The translations under genes and the position numbers were made by a program. DNA of 64,000 nt from Streptomyces sennicomposti (GTDB taxonomy: Bacteria; Actinomycetota; Actinomycetes; Streptomycetales; Streptomycetaceae). Position 1 is the first letter of the stretch; every line of letters begins with the position of its first letter. The notes beneath the pieces are model-generated. The model did no database searches and was not told where the DNA came from. It saw only the letters and a program-made list of their open reading frames with translations. The stretch covers positions 20,482-84,481 of the forward strand of contig NZ_JAIOAB010000029.1 in the NCBI RefSeq assembly GCF_019890635.1, written 5' to 3'. Below, one piece after another: positions 15,829 through 24,664 of the stretch.

Positions 15829-15927
15829 GGTGTGCTCGCCTACTCCCTACCGATGCGCTGTTCCGGACGGGACGACTGTACGACCACGGCGCGGCCGCCG
15901 GACACCGGGTGACGGCACGTCAGCGGC

Positions 15928-16407
15928 TCAGTCCTTCCTGAGCCGGGCGGACAGGGCCGCCAGGACCTGCGGGGGCACCAGGTGGGAGACGTCGCCGCCC
16001 CAGGTCGCGACCTCCTTGACCAGGGAGGAGGACAGGAAGCTGTAGGTGGGGTTGGTGGGCACGAACAGCGTCTCGACGCCGGAGAGGCCGTTGTTCATCT
16101 GGGCCATCTGCAGCTCGTAGTCGAAGTCGCTGACGGCGCGCAGGCCCTTGACGATGGCGGGGATGTCGCGCTGCTTGCAGAAGTCGACGAGGAGGCCGTG
16201 GAAGGCCTCGACGCGGACGTTGCCGTACTCGGAGGTGACGTCGCGGATCAGCTCGATCCGCTCGTCGATCTCGAACAGGCCCTTCTTGGACTGGTTGATC
16301 ATCACCGCGACGTAGACCTCGTCGTACAGACGGGAGGCGCGGGCGATGATGTCGAGGTGCCCGTTGGTGATGGGGTCGAACGACCCGGGACAGACGGCAC
16401 GGCGCAC
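15928..16407 (-). CDS. coaD: Pantetheine-phosphate adenylyltransferase
   Basis: Enzyme of coenzyme A synthesis, transferring AMP from ATP to 4'-phosphopantetheine. The nucleotidyltransferase motif GSFDPITNGHLDII lies at the N-terminus (TNGH as the HxGH variant), and SSSLVKEVA marks the C-terminal ATP-binding segment. The GTG at 16407 is chosen because a GAGGGA ribosome-binding site lies 7 bases before it and it yields 159 residues, the family length. An upstream ATG at 16437, overlapping the rsmD stop, would add ten residues. It follows rsmD, the common bacterial rsmD-coaD pair. Confidence 0.95.
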   Translation of the reverse strand: MRRAVCPGSFDPITNGHLDIIARASRLYDEVYVAVMINQSKKGLFEIDERIELIRDVTSEYGNVRVEAFHGLLVDFCKQRDIPAIVKGLRAVSDFDYELQMAQMNNGLSGVETLFVPTNPTYSFLSSSLVKEVATWGGDVSHLVPPQVLAALSARLRKD

Positions 16408-16433
16408 TTGAGTTCCCTCGCTCTCCGGTCCGG

Positions 16434-17021
16434 TCATCGTGCGTCTTCGCACGTAGAGGCGGCGCGACCGTACCAAAACGTTCCCTCGCCGTAGCGACGG
16501 GCCCGGAGTGCGTCGAAGCCCTCCGGCCACCCGAATTCACCGCCTCTGGTGCTGCGCTCCACGGTGACGAGGGCTTCCGTCGCGAGCCACCCCTGCGAGC
16601 GGAGTGTGAGCAGGATCTCCCGAAGATCGTCGTCGGTGACGGCGTAGGGCGGGTCGAGGAAGACGATGTCGTACGGCCCGGCGGGCGGCGGCGACTGGAC
16701 GATCTGTTCCGCTTTGCCCGTCCGGACCTCGGCGCCGGGCAGGCCGAGGCTCTTCACGTTCTCCCGGACGATCCGCGCGGCGCGGGCGTCGGCCTCGACG
16801 AGCAGGGTGTGGCCGGCGCCGCGGGAGAGCGCCTCCAGGCCGACGGCTCCGGAGCCGGCGTACAGGTCCAGGACCCGTTCGCCGTCGAGGGGGCCGCCGA
16901 GGAGGGACTGCCAGGTGGAGAACAGGCCCTCGCGCGCGCGGTCGGAGGTGGGGCGGGTGCCGGTCCCCGGCGGGACGGCTAGGCGACGTCCGCCGGCCTT
17001 GCCGGCGATCACGCGGGTCAT
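16434..17021 (-). CDS. rsmD: 16S rRNA (guanine966-N2)-methyltransferase
   Basis: A 195-residue SAM-dependent methyltransferase modifying G966 of 16S rRNA. It starts MTRVIAGKAGGRRLAVPPG and contains RPTSDRAREGLFS, the SAM-binding loop DLYAGSGAVGLEAL at about residues 52-65, and the catalytic FLDPPY motif at about 121-126. Its stop overlaps an upstream in-frame ATG of coaD. It lies about 150 bp after recG with no gene between them. Confidence 0.96.
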   Translation of the reverse strand: MTRVIAGKAGGRRLAVPPGTGTRPTSDRAREGLFSTWQSLLGGPLDGERVLDLYAGSGAVGLEALSRGAGHTLLVEADARAARIVRENVKSLGLPGAEVRTGKAEQIVQSPPPAGPYDIVFLDPPYAVTDDDLREILLTLRSQGWLATEALVTVERSTRGGEFGWPEGFDALRARRYGEGTFWYGRAASTCEDAR

Positions 17022-17169
17022 CTGGGGTCCTTGGTCGTGGGCGGTGTCCCGTTCAGTGTGGCTGGTCGCGCGGCGGCCCGCGTCCCTGGGGCGGTGGCCC
17101 GCGTCCCTGGGGGACCTCTGCGGGCTCCGCCGCCCGCGCGCGGCTCCCGCGTCCTGGGGGCGGCGCCGC

Positions 17170-19392
17170 TCACCCCTTCTCCAGGTACTGCTCCTTGTCG
17201 TCGTCCAGCAGGGCGTCCAGCGCCGTGCGCAGGCCGGGCAGGCCCGTCAGCTCCGGGTCCGCGGCGACCACCGCCGTCGCCTCCTCCCGCGCCTCGGCGA
17301 TGATCTCCTCGTCCTCGATGACCGCGAGGACGCGCAGGCTGGAGCGGGCGCCGGACTGGGCCTGGCCGAGGACGTCGCCCTCCCGGCGCTGTTCGAGGTC
17401 GATGCGGGACAGCTCGAAGCCGTCGAGGGTGGCGGCCACCGCGTTCAGCCGCTGGCGGGCCGCGCTCGCCTCGGGCATCTCGGTGACCAGCAGGCACAGG
17501 CCGGGGGCGGAGCCGCGGCCGACGCGGCCGCGCAGCTGGTGCAGCTGGGAGACGCCGAAGCGGTCGGCGTCCGTGATCACCATGACGGTGGCGTTGGGGA
17601 CGTTGACGCCGACCTCGATGACGGTGGTGGCGACCAGGACGTCGGTGTCCCCGGCGGCGAAGCGGCGCATGACCGCGTCCTTGTCGTCGGGGGCCATCCG
17701 GCCGTGCAGCACCTCCACGCGCAGCCCCTGGAGAGGGCCCTTGGCGAGCTGGTCGGCGACGTCGAGGACGGCGAGCGGGGGGCGTCGGTCGGCGGTCGCG
17801 TCGGCGTCCGGGGACTTCTTGGCGGCCTTCTTCGGGTCGTCCTCCTCGTCGCCGATGCGCGGGCAGACGACGTACGCCTGGTGGCCCTTGGCGACCTCCT
17901 CGCGCACCCGCTCCCAGGCGCGGGCGAGGAAGTGCGGCTTGTCGGCGGCCGGGACGACATGGCTGGCGATGGGCGAGCGGCCGGCCGGGAGCTGGTCGAG
18001 GACCGAGGTCTCCAGGTCGCCGAAGACGGTCATCGCGACCGTGCGCGGGATGGGGGTGGCGGTCATGACCAGCAGGTGCGGGGGCTGTTTGCCCTTGCCG
18101 CGCAGGGCGTCGCGCTGTTCGACGCCGAAGCGGTGCTGTTCGTCGACGACGACCAGGCCGAGGTCGTGGAACTGGACCTTGTCCTCGATCAGCGCGTGGG
18201 TGCCGATCACGATGCCGGCCTCGCCGGTGACGAGGTCGAGCAGGGCCTGGCGGCGGGCGGCGGCGCCCATGGAGCCGGTGAGCAGCACCACCTTGGTGGC
18301 GTGCTCGGAGCCGCCGAGCATGCCCCCTTCGGCCAGTTCGCCCATCATCTCGGTGATCGACCGGTGGTGCTGCTGGGCCAGCACCTCGGTGGGCGCGAGC
18401 ATCGCGGCCTGTCCGCCCGCGTCGACGACGGCGAGCATGGCGCGCAGGGCCACCATGGTCTTCCCGGAGCCGACCTCGCCCTGGAGCAGGCGGTGCATGG
18501 GGTGGTCGGCGGCGAGGTCGGTGAAGATCTCGCGGGAGACCTTCCGCTGGCCCTCGGTGAGGGTGAAGGGGAGGCGGTCGTCGAAGGCGGCCAGCAGGCC
18601 GTCGGGGCGGGGGACGCGCGGGACGGCGGGCAGCTGGGCGTCGGCGTGGCGGCGGCGGGCCAGGGCGACCTGGAGGACGAACGCCTCGTCCCACTTCAGC
18701 CGGGCCTGGGCGTCGGCGATGTCGGCCTTGGTGTGCGGGCGGTGGATCTTGAGCAGGGCCTCGGGCAGGGGCAGCAGGCCGCGGCCGGCGCGCAGCGCCT
18801 CGGGCAGCGGGTCCACGGCGTCCCGGGCGTCCGGCAGCACGGTCTGGACCGCCTTGGCGATCTTCCAGGACTCCATCTTGGCGGTGGCCGGGTAGAGCGG
18901 GATGAGGGCGCCGGCGAAGGACTCGACGCTCTCCCCGTCGTCGCCCTGGAGCAGTTCGTAGGCGGGGTGGGCCAGTTGGAGCTTGCGGTTGAAGACGGAG
19001 ACCTTGCCCGCGAACATCGCGCGCGTGCCCGGCAGCAGGTCCTTGTGGGGCTTGTGCACGCCGTTGCCGAAGAAGACCAGCTGGAGCCGGCCGCTGCCGT
19101 CGGTGATCGTCACCTCCAGGCGCTGGCCCTTGCCGCGGGGCGCCCGGGAGGAGGCGAACGTGTGCAGCCGGGCGTCGGCGACCTGGGCGACCACCGTGAC
19201 GTGCTCGTCCATGGGGAGGTCGGCCAGATGGGTGAGCCGGCCCCGCTCCTCGTACTTGCGGGGGTAGTGGTGGAGGAGATCGCCGACGGTGTGCAGGCCG
19301 AGGTGCTCGGCCATCACCTTCGCGGTGGCGGGGCCGAGCACCGACTTGAGCGGTCGACGCAGTGGTTCTTGCAGTGCGGGCACGAGATCCAT
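17170..19392 (-). CDS. recG: ATP-dependent DNA helicase RecG
   Basis: A 740-residue branch-migrating helicase that regresses stalled forks and processes recombination intermediates. The N-terminal wedge/OB region (about 1-190) carries TVVAQV and LVFFGNG-like strands. The helicase core has Walker A GEVGSGKTMVAL at about 305, the DEQH box in VVVDEQHRFGVEQR, TATPIPRTVAMT, and the C-terminal motifs VATTVIEVGVNVPNA and QLRGRVGRG. A charged insertion with an acidic/Lys-rich stretch (EEDDPKKAAKKSP) lies between the two RecA-like domains. The ATG at 19392 gives MDLVPALQEPLRRP; a longer in-frame start seven codons upstream is less likely. Confidence 0.97.
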   Translation of the reverse strand: MDLVPALQEPLRRPLKSVLGPATAKVMAEHLGLHTVGDLLHHYPRKYEERGRLTHLADLPMDEHVTVVAQVADARLHTFASSRAPRGKGQRLEVTITDGSGRLQLVFFGNGVHKPHKDLLPGTRAMFAGKVSVFNRKLQLAHPAYELLQGDDGESVESFAGALIPLYPATAKMESWKIAKAVQTVLPDARDAVDPLPEALRAGRGLLPLPEALLKIHRPHTKADIADAQARLKWDEAFVLQVALARRRHADAQLPAVPRVPRPDGLLAAFDDRLPFTLTEGQRKVSREIFTDLAADHPMHRLLQGEVGSGKTMVALRAMLAVVDAGGQAAMLAPTEVLAQQHHRSITEMMGELAEGGMLGGSEHATKVVLLTGSMGAAARRQALLDLVTGEAGIVIGTHALIEDKVQFHDLGLVVVDEQHRFGVEQRDALRGKGKQPPHLLVMTATPIPRTVAMTVFGDLETSVLDQLPAGRSPIASHVVPAADKPHFLARAWERVREEVAKGHQAYVVCPRIGDEEDDPKKAAKKSPDADATADRRPPLAVLDVADQLAKGPLQGLRVEVLHGRMAPDDKDAVMRRFAAGDTDVLVATTVIEVGVNVPNATVMVITDADRFGVSQLHQLRGRVGRGSAPGLCLLVTEMPEASAARQRLNAVAATLDGFELSRIDLEQRREGDVLGQAQSGARSSLRVLAVIEDEEIIAEAREEATAVVAADPELTGLPGLRTALDALLDDDKEQYLEKG

Positions 19393-19563
19393 TGCACACC
19401 ACGCCACTGACATTGCCGTATACGTACCTCGAAACCCCTGGTCAGCCGGGTGGTGTGGGCTCTAGGATGACGCGCTCACGGACCTTCCCCCGCGGTCCAC
19501 CGCCCCACCGGTGCCGCCCGACCCCGCGCCGTCGGCAAGCCCCCACCCGGCGGCGCTGCGACG

Positions 19564-21396
19564 ATGGACTCCCAGACCTCACAGTCATCAGCCGAAGGCT
19601 CCCCGTCCGCCCACGCGTTCCAGGTCGACCTGCGCGGTCTGGTGGACCTGCTGTCGCACCACCTGTACTCCAGTCCCCGGGTCTATCTGCGCGAGCTGCT
19701 GCAGAACTCCGTGGACGCCGTCACCGCCCGGCGCGCCATGCAGCCGGACGCCCCTGCCCGGGTGCGGCTGGTCGCGGACGGCGGCTCGCTGCGGGTGGAG
19801 GACACCGGCATCGGCCTGACCGAGTCCGATGTGCACGAGCTGCTGGCGACCATCGGCCGCAGCTCCAAGCGGGCCGAGGGGCTCAGTCAGGCCCGTTCGG
19901 ACTTCCTCGGCCAGTTCGGCATCGGTCTGCTGGCCTGCTTCCTGGTGGCCGAGCGCATCCGGGTGGTCAGCCGCAGCGCGCGTACGCCGGGGGCGCCGCC
20001 GGTGGAGTGGACCGCGCGCGAGGACGGCTCGTACACGGTGCGGACGCTGCCCGCCGACGCCCGCCCGGAGCCCGGCACCACCGTGCACCTGACGGCGCGG
20101 GCGGGGGCCGGCGAGTGGCTGACGGAGGAGCGGGTGCTCGCGCTGGCCCGGGACTTCGGGTCGCTGCTGCCGTACGACGTGCGGGTGGGCGAGCGGGCGG
20201 TGAGCGACCTGCCGGCGCCCTGGGACCGGCCCTACCCCTCCCCCGCCGCGCGCCGGGTGGCGCTCGCCCGGCACTGCCACGAGCTGTTCGGTTTCACACC
20301 GCTGGACTCGATCGACCTGGACGTGCCGCTGGCCGGGGTGCGCGGGGTGGCGTACGTGCTGCCGGCCGCGGTCAGTCCGGCGCAGCGGGCGGGCCACCGG
20401 GTGCACCTGAAGGGCATGCTGCTGACCGAGCGGGCCGAACAGCTGCTGCCCGACTGGGCGTTCTTCGTGCGCTGCGTGCTGGACACGGACAGTCTGCGGC
20501 CCACCGCCTCGCGCGAGTCGCTGTACGAGGACGAGACGCTGGCTGCCGTGCGCGACGCGCTCGGGGAGCGGATCCGGTCGTGGCTGACCGCCCTCGCGGC
20601 CGGTGATCCGGAGCGGCTGGCGGCGTTCCTGTCGGTGCACCACCTGGGGGTGAAGTCGCTGGCCCGGCACGATCCGGAGATGCTGCGCACGATGCTGCCG
20701 TGGCTGCCGTTCGAGACGAGCGACGGGCGGCTGTCCCTGGAGGAGTTCGCGCAGCGGCACCCGGTGGTGCACTTCACGCGGACGGTGGAGGAGTACCGGC
20801 AGGTCGCGGCGATCGCCTCCGCGCAGGGCGTCGGCGTCGTCAACGGCGGCTACACCTACGACAGCGAGCTGGTCGAGGCGCTGCCGTCGGTGCGGCCGGG
20901 GACGGTGGTCGCCGAGCTGGACGCGGACACGGTGACCGCCCATCTGGACGCCGTGGACCCGGCCGAGGAACTGGCCCTGGCGGGCTTCCTGGCCGCCGCG
21001 CGGGCGCGCCTGGACCCACTGGGCTGCGATGTGGTGCTGCGCGCCTTCCATCCGCTGTCGGTGCCCGCGCTGCACCTGGACGACCGCTCGGCGCGGCACG
21101 AGCGGGCCCGCGCGGAGGCCGAGGAGCAGGCCGACGACCTGTGGGCGGGCATCCTCGGCTCGCTGCGCGGCGGCGCCCCGCGCGCGCGGCTGGTGCTCAA
21201 CCATCTCAACCCGCTGATCCGCCGAATCGGTTCTCTCGCCGACGGGGAGCTGATCGGCACGGCGACGGAGTCCCTGTACGGGCAGGCGCTGCTGATGGCG
21301 CAGCGCCCGCTGCGCCCGGCGGACTCGGCGCTGCTCAACCGCGCTTTCATCGGCCTGCTGGAGTGGGCCACCCACGGGGAGGACGGCCGCCGATGA
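19564..21396 (+). CDS. Hsp90-family (HtpG-like) GHKL ATPase
   Basis: A 610-residue Hsp90-type protein. The N-terminal ATPase has the GHKL motifs: catalytic Glu44, Asn48 and Asp51 in YLRELLQNSVDAV, DTGIGL at 80-85, and the lid/glycine motif GQFGIGLLACF at 116-126. The middle domain holds TASRESL near 318, where Hsp90s carry the catalytic-loop Arg. It differs from classical HtpG in its short, divergent C-terminal region and in overall sequence. It overlaps the next gene by four bases (ATGA), so the ATPase and the TPR protein are co-translated. The pair lies between recG and the DhaL-type gene, where I recall no such genes in S. coelicolor. The client is unknown. Confidence 0.92.
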   Translation: MDSQTSQSSAEGSPSAHAFQVDLRGLVDLLSHHLYSSPRVYLRELLQNSVDAVTARRAMQPDAPARVRLVADGGSLRVEDTGIGLTESDVHELLATIGRSSKRAEGLSQARSDFLGQFGIGLLACFLVAERIRVVSRSARTPGAPPVEWTAREDGSYTVRTLPADARPEPGTTVHLTARAGAGEWLTEERVLALARDFGSLLPYDVRVGERAVSDLPAPWDRPYPSPAARRVALARHCHELFGFTPLDSIDLDVPLAGVRGVAYVLPAAVSPAQRAGHRVHLKGMLLTERAEQLLPDWAFFVRCVLDTDSLRPTASRESLYEDETLAAVRDALGERIRSWLTALAAGDPERLAAFLSVHHLGVKSLARHDPEMLRTMLPWLPFETSDGRLSLEEFAQRHPVVHFTRTVEEYRQVAAIASAQGVGVVNGGYTYDSELVEALPSVRPGTVVAELDADTVTAHLDAVDPAEELALAGFLAAARARLDPLGCDVVLRAFHPLSVPALHLDDRSARHERARAEAEEQADDLWAGILGSLRGGAPRARLVLNHLNPLIRRIGSLADGELIGTATESLYGQALLMAQRPLRPADSALLNRAFIGLLEWATHGEDGRR

Positions 21397-24300
21397 GTTC
21401 GGTCACGGATCTCGACTCGCTCAGGCGGGCGATGGCGGAGAACGGCGAGCGGCCGGAGGGACCGGCCCGCAACGCGCGCGCGGAGGAACTGCTCGCCGAG
21501 GCGGAGCGGCTGGACATACCGCTGGCGGTGATCGAGGCGCTCGGGCACCAGCTGAAGGTCTACAACTACAGCTCCGAGAAGGACAAGATGTTCGTGCCCT
21601 TCGCGCGGCTGCTGCGCATGTGGGACGAGCGCCCCGAGGACTTCGACGAGTACGAGGCCCACTCGCTGCACTGGGTCTTCAAGTGGATGTCGGCGGGCAT
21701 GGTGGACCAGCCGCACATCCCGCTGGCCTCCATGGAGAAGTGGCTCGGCGAGATGGAGCACCGCTACCGCCTCGCCGGGTACAGCGAACGGGCGGTGCGC
21801 GGCGCGGAGTTCAGCGTGGCCGCCCATGTGGGCGACGTGGCGCGGGCGGAGCGGGCGTACGCGGCGTGGCTGGCGGCCGACCGGGACCGGATGGCCGACT
21901 GCCACGCGTGCGAGCTGCACACGCAGGGCTGGTGGCAGGCCGAGCGCGGCCGGGACGAGGAGGCGGTGCGGCTGTGGCGGCCGGTGCTGGAGGGGGAGTT
22001 CTCCTGCGCCCACGAGCCGCACACCGTGCTCGCCTCGGCCCTGCTGCCGCTGCTGCGGCTGGGCCGGACGCAGGAGGCGCGCGCCCACCATCTGCGCGGG
22101 TTCCGGCTGGTGCGGCCGATGGAGAGCATGCGCGCCGCGTACGCCGACCATGTGGAGTTCTGCGCGCTGACCGGGAACGAGGCGCGCGCCCTGGAGCTGC
22201 TGGCCGAGCGGCCGGCGTACTTCACCGACGCCGGGCATCCGCGCAGCCGGCTGGACTTCCTGACGGTGGTGGCGCTGCTGATGGACCGCCTGGTGGAGCT
22301 GGGGCACGGCGGTCAGCCGGTGCCGGGCCCGGCGGGCCGGTCCTGGACGGCCGCCGAGCTGGCCGCCCACGCGCGCGGGGAGGCCGAGGCGCTGGCGGCC
22401 CGGTTCGACGCGCGCAACGGCACCTCCCACGTCGGCGAGCGGGCACGCGCGCGCATGGCGCGACGGCCGCTGCTGGAGCGGCTGCCGCTGGGCGTGCGCA
22501 CGGCCCGGCCGGTCTCCGCCCGGGCCGCCGCGGCGCCGCCCGCCGCCGGGGCCGTCGCTCCCGCCGAGCCGGAGCCGGCCGGCCTGGCCGAGCTGGTGGC
22601 GCGGGCGCGGCGGCTGTCGGACACGCTGCGGCCGCACGCCATGGAGGCGTGGGCGGCGGTGGCGCGCGCCGCCGAGGGCGCGGCGGACGCCGGCCTGACC
22701 GACCGGGACCGGGCGGAGGTCGCCGAGCACGAGGCGATGAGCCTGGGGCCGCAGGGCGCGCCGCTCTTCGAGAAGGCCGCCGCGCTGTACGCGGCGGCGG
22801 GCGATCCGGGCGAAGCGCTGGCGGCACGCGCACGCGGGGCGTACGTACGGGCGCTCGCGGGCGACCCGGAGGGCGCGCTCGCCGAGGTCTCCGGACCGTA
22901 CGAGGAGATCCTCGCGCTGTACGCCGAGGAGGGCACCGGGCTGCGGCAGACCGCGTCCGTGCTGATGGCGCGGGCGCGGGTCCTGATGCGGCCGGTGCAC
23001 GAGGCCGACGGGCCGGTCGATCCGCGGGTCCTCGCCGCCGCCGAGGAGGCCGCGCGGGAGGTGCTGGCGCTCGTCGGGGGCCGCACCGGCGAGGACGTAC
23101 GGCTGGCCGCGCGGTCGGCGGAGGCGCGGGCGATGCTCGCCGAAGTCGCCGCGCACACCGGGGACCTGCCGGGCGCGGCGGAATCGTTCCAGCGGGCGGC
23201 CGCGGAGTACGTGGCCGCCGGGCTGCCGTGGTTCGCGGTCGAGTACGAGGCCCGGCTCGCCGCCCTGGCCCACCACCTGGGCGACGTCGCCGGGGCCGAG
23301 CGCGCGCTGCGGGCCGCCCTGGAGCACGGCGACACCGTCCTGGAGGCCCCCGGACGGGCCCGGCTGCACCTCCAGCTGACCGAGGTCCTCGGCAGCCTCG
23401 ACCGGCCCGCCGAGGCGGCCGAGCACGCGCTGGAGGCCGCCCACTGGGCCGACGAGGCGGGCGAGGGCCCGGCGCTCGGCGCGTGGGCGCGCCAGCAGCT
23501 CGGCGGTCTGCTGCTGCGGCTGGGGCGGTGGGCGGAGGCCGCGGAGGTGCTGGAGTCGGCGCTCGCGGACCTGACCGCCGAGACGCACGGCGACGGGGCG
23601 GTGGTGCAGACGCAGTGGTGGCTCGGCGACGCGCTGAGCGAGCTGGGCGAGCACCGCGCGGCGGCGGAACGGCGGCTCCAGGCCGCCGAGATCGCCCGGC
23701 ACTGGCCCGAACAGCAGGACCACGCCACGCTCGCCCACCTCGCCGCGGAGTCGCTGAGCCGCGCGGGCCTGCTCACGGAGGCGGACGCCGCGTACACGCG
23801 CGCGGGCGAGCTGTGGCGGACGGTGGGCAGCGTCCACGGGGTGGTCCGCGCCCTGCGCGCGCGTGCCTGGCTGGCGGTGCGGGGGGACTCCGGGGGCGGC
23901 TCGGAAGCGGGTGCGGGCTTGGACTCGGGTGCGGGTACGGCCGTCGGTGGGGGCGCGGGGTCGGGCTCCGAGGTCGGTGCGGGTGCAGGTTCCGGCGCGG
24001 GTGCAGGTTCCGGCGCGGGCTCGGGCTCGGGCGCCGAGGTCGGTGCGAGTGCGGGCTCGGCTGCGGGTGGTGAGGTCGGCTCGGGTGACGGGGTGGGCTC
24101 GGGCTCCGGGGCGGGTGCGAGTGTCGGGGTGCGTGCCGCGCGGGAGTTGATGGCGGACGCCGTCGCGGAGTGCCGGGCCGCGCTGCGCGGCGCCGACGAC
24201 GACGAGGAGCGGTTCCGGCTCACCGACGAACTCGGGAGCAGCCACCAGCAGTTCGGCGAGCTGCTGGCCCGGTGCGCCGCCGACGAGGACGAGGCCCTTC

Positions 24301-24593
24301 TCGCGGCGGCCCTGTCCCAGACGGAGCAGGCCGTCGCCGTCTTCGCCGGGCTCGGTCCGGCCGCCCGGCACGACCGCACCGGCGCGCAGCTCACCGCCGC
24401 CCGGCTCGCCGCCGACCTGGGCCGCCTCGCCGAGGCGACGGCACACGCGCGTGCCGTACTGACGGCCTGCGACGACGCGCAGACTCCGGACGGCGACGCG
24501 ACCGCCCCCGGCCCTGGGGACGACCTGACCGCCGCCCGCCGCGCGGACGCGTCACGTCTGCTGCGGCTGCTGGAGGAACGGGCCGGGAAGTGA
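21393..24593 (+). CDS. Large TPR-type protein partnered with the Hsp90-like ATPase
   Basis: A 1066-residue helical-repeat protein. The N-terminal ~330 residues contain degenerate helical repeats with many Trp and Glu (LHWVFKWMSAG, WLGEMEHRYRLAG). A proline-alanine linker lies near 390, and from about 400 to 825 there are regular TPR-like units (AAALYAAAGDPGEALAARA, AAEYVAAGLPWFAVEYEARL, AEVLESALADL). A low-complexity Gly/Ser/Ala block at about 830-915 interrupts the repeats, and helical units resume after it. The ATG at 21393 overlaps the Hsp90 stop. TPR proteins are classic Hsp90 partners in eukaryotes, so co-function is a reasonable inference, but there is no MEEVD-type tail on the ATPase. 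Confidence 0.85.
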   Translation: MSSVTDLDSLRRAMAENGERPEGPARNARAEELLAEAERLDIPLAVIEALGHQLKVYNYSSEKDKMFVPFARLLRMWDERPEDFDEYEAHSLHWVFKWMSAGMVDQPHIPLASMEKWLGEMEHRYRLAGYSERAVRGAEFSVAAHVGDVARAERAYAAWLAADRDRMADCHACELHTQGWWQAERGRDEEAVRLWRPVLEGEFSCAHEPHTVLASALLPLLRLGRTQEARAHHLRGFRLVRPMESMRAAYADHVEFCALTGNEARALELLAERPAYFTDAGHPRSRLDFLTVVALLMDRLVELGHGGQPVPGPAGRSWTAAELAAHARGEAEALAARFDARNGTSHVGERARARMARRPLLERLPLGVRTARPVSARAAAAPPAAGAVAPAEPEPAGLAELVARARRLSDTLRPHAMEAWAAVARAAEGAADAGLTDRDRAEVAEHEAMSLGPQGAPLFEKAAALYAAAGDPGEALAARARGAYVRALAGDPEGALAEVSGPYEEILALYAEEGTGLRQTASVLMARARVLMRPVHEADGPVDPRVLAAAEEAAREVLALVGGRTGEDVRLAARSAEARAMLAEVAAHTGDLPGAAESFQRAAAEYVAAGLPWFAVEYEARLAALAHHLGDVAGAERALRAALEHGDTVLEAPGRARLHLQLTEVLGSLDRPAEAAEHALEAAHWADEAGEGPALGAWARQQLGGLLLRLGRWAEAAEVLESALADLTAETHGDGAVVQTQWWLGDALSELGEHRAAAERRLQAAEIARHWPEQQDHATLAHLAAESLSRAGLLTEADAAYTRAGELWRTVGSVHGVVRALRARAWLAVRGDSGGGSEAGAGLDSGAGTAVGGGAGSGSEVGAGAGSGAGAGSGAGSGSGAEVGASAGSAAGGEVGSGDGVGSGSGAGASVGVRAARELMADAVAECRAALRGADDDEERFRLTDELGSSHQQFGELLARCAADEDEALLAAALSQTEQAVAVFAGLGPAARHDRTGAQLTAARLAADLGRLAEATAHARAVLTACDDAQTPDGDATAPGPGDDLTAARRADASRLLRLLEERAGK
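23881..24135 (+). repeat. Gly/Ser/Ala codon repeat inside the TPR gene
   Basis: A purine-rich degenerate repeat built on GGTGCGGGTTCCGGCGCGGG-like units encodes a Gly/Ser/Ala/Val block of roughly 85 residues (GAGSGAGAGSGAGSGSG). The reading frame remains open through it. Such stretches are prone to copy-number change and assembly error. Confidence 0.85.
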
Positions 24594-24600
24594 GCGGCGG

Positions 24601-24645
24601 GGCCGGGGCCCGCGCCCCGGCCGCTCCAGCGGGAACGATCCCGCT
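24601..24645. terminator. Twin hairpins between convergent genes
   Basis: GGCCGGGGC (24601-24609) pairs with GCCCCGGCC (24614-24622), and AGCGGGA (24628-24634) with TCCCGCT (24639-24645), each with a four-base loop. They lie between the convergent TPR and DhaL-type genes and can stop transcription from both sides. Confidence 0.7.
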
Positions 24646-24664
24646 GCGGTCGGGGGCTACTCGG

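Noticed and set aside
16408..16437. coaD start at the ATG overlapping the rsmD stop
   Set aside because: The internal GTG at 16407 has a better ribosome-binding site and gives the normal 159-residue length.
20856..24446. Long minus-strand open frames opposite the Hsp90 and TPR genes
   Set aside because: They are Arg/Pro/Gln-rich shadows with no domain, start signal or plausible codon bias.
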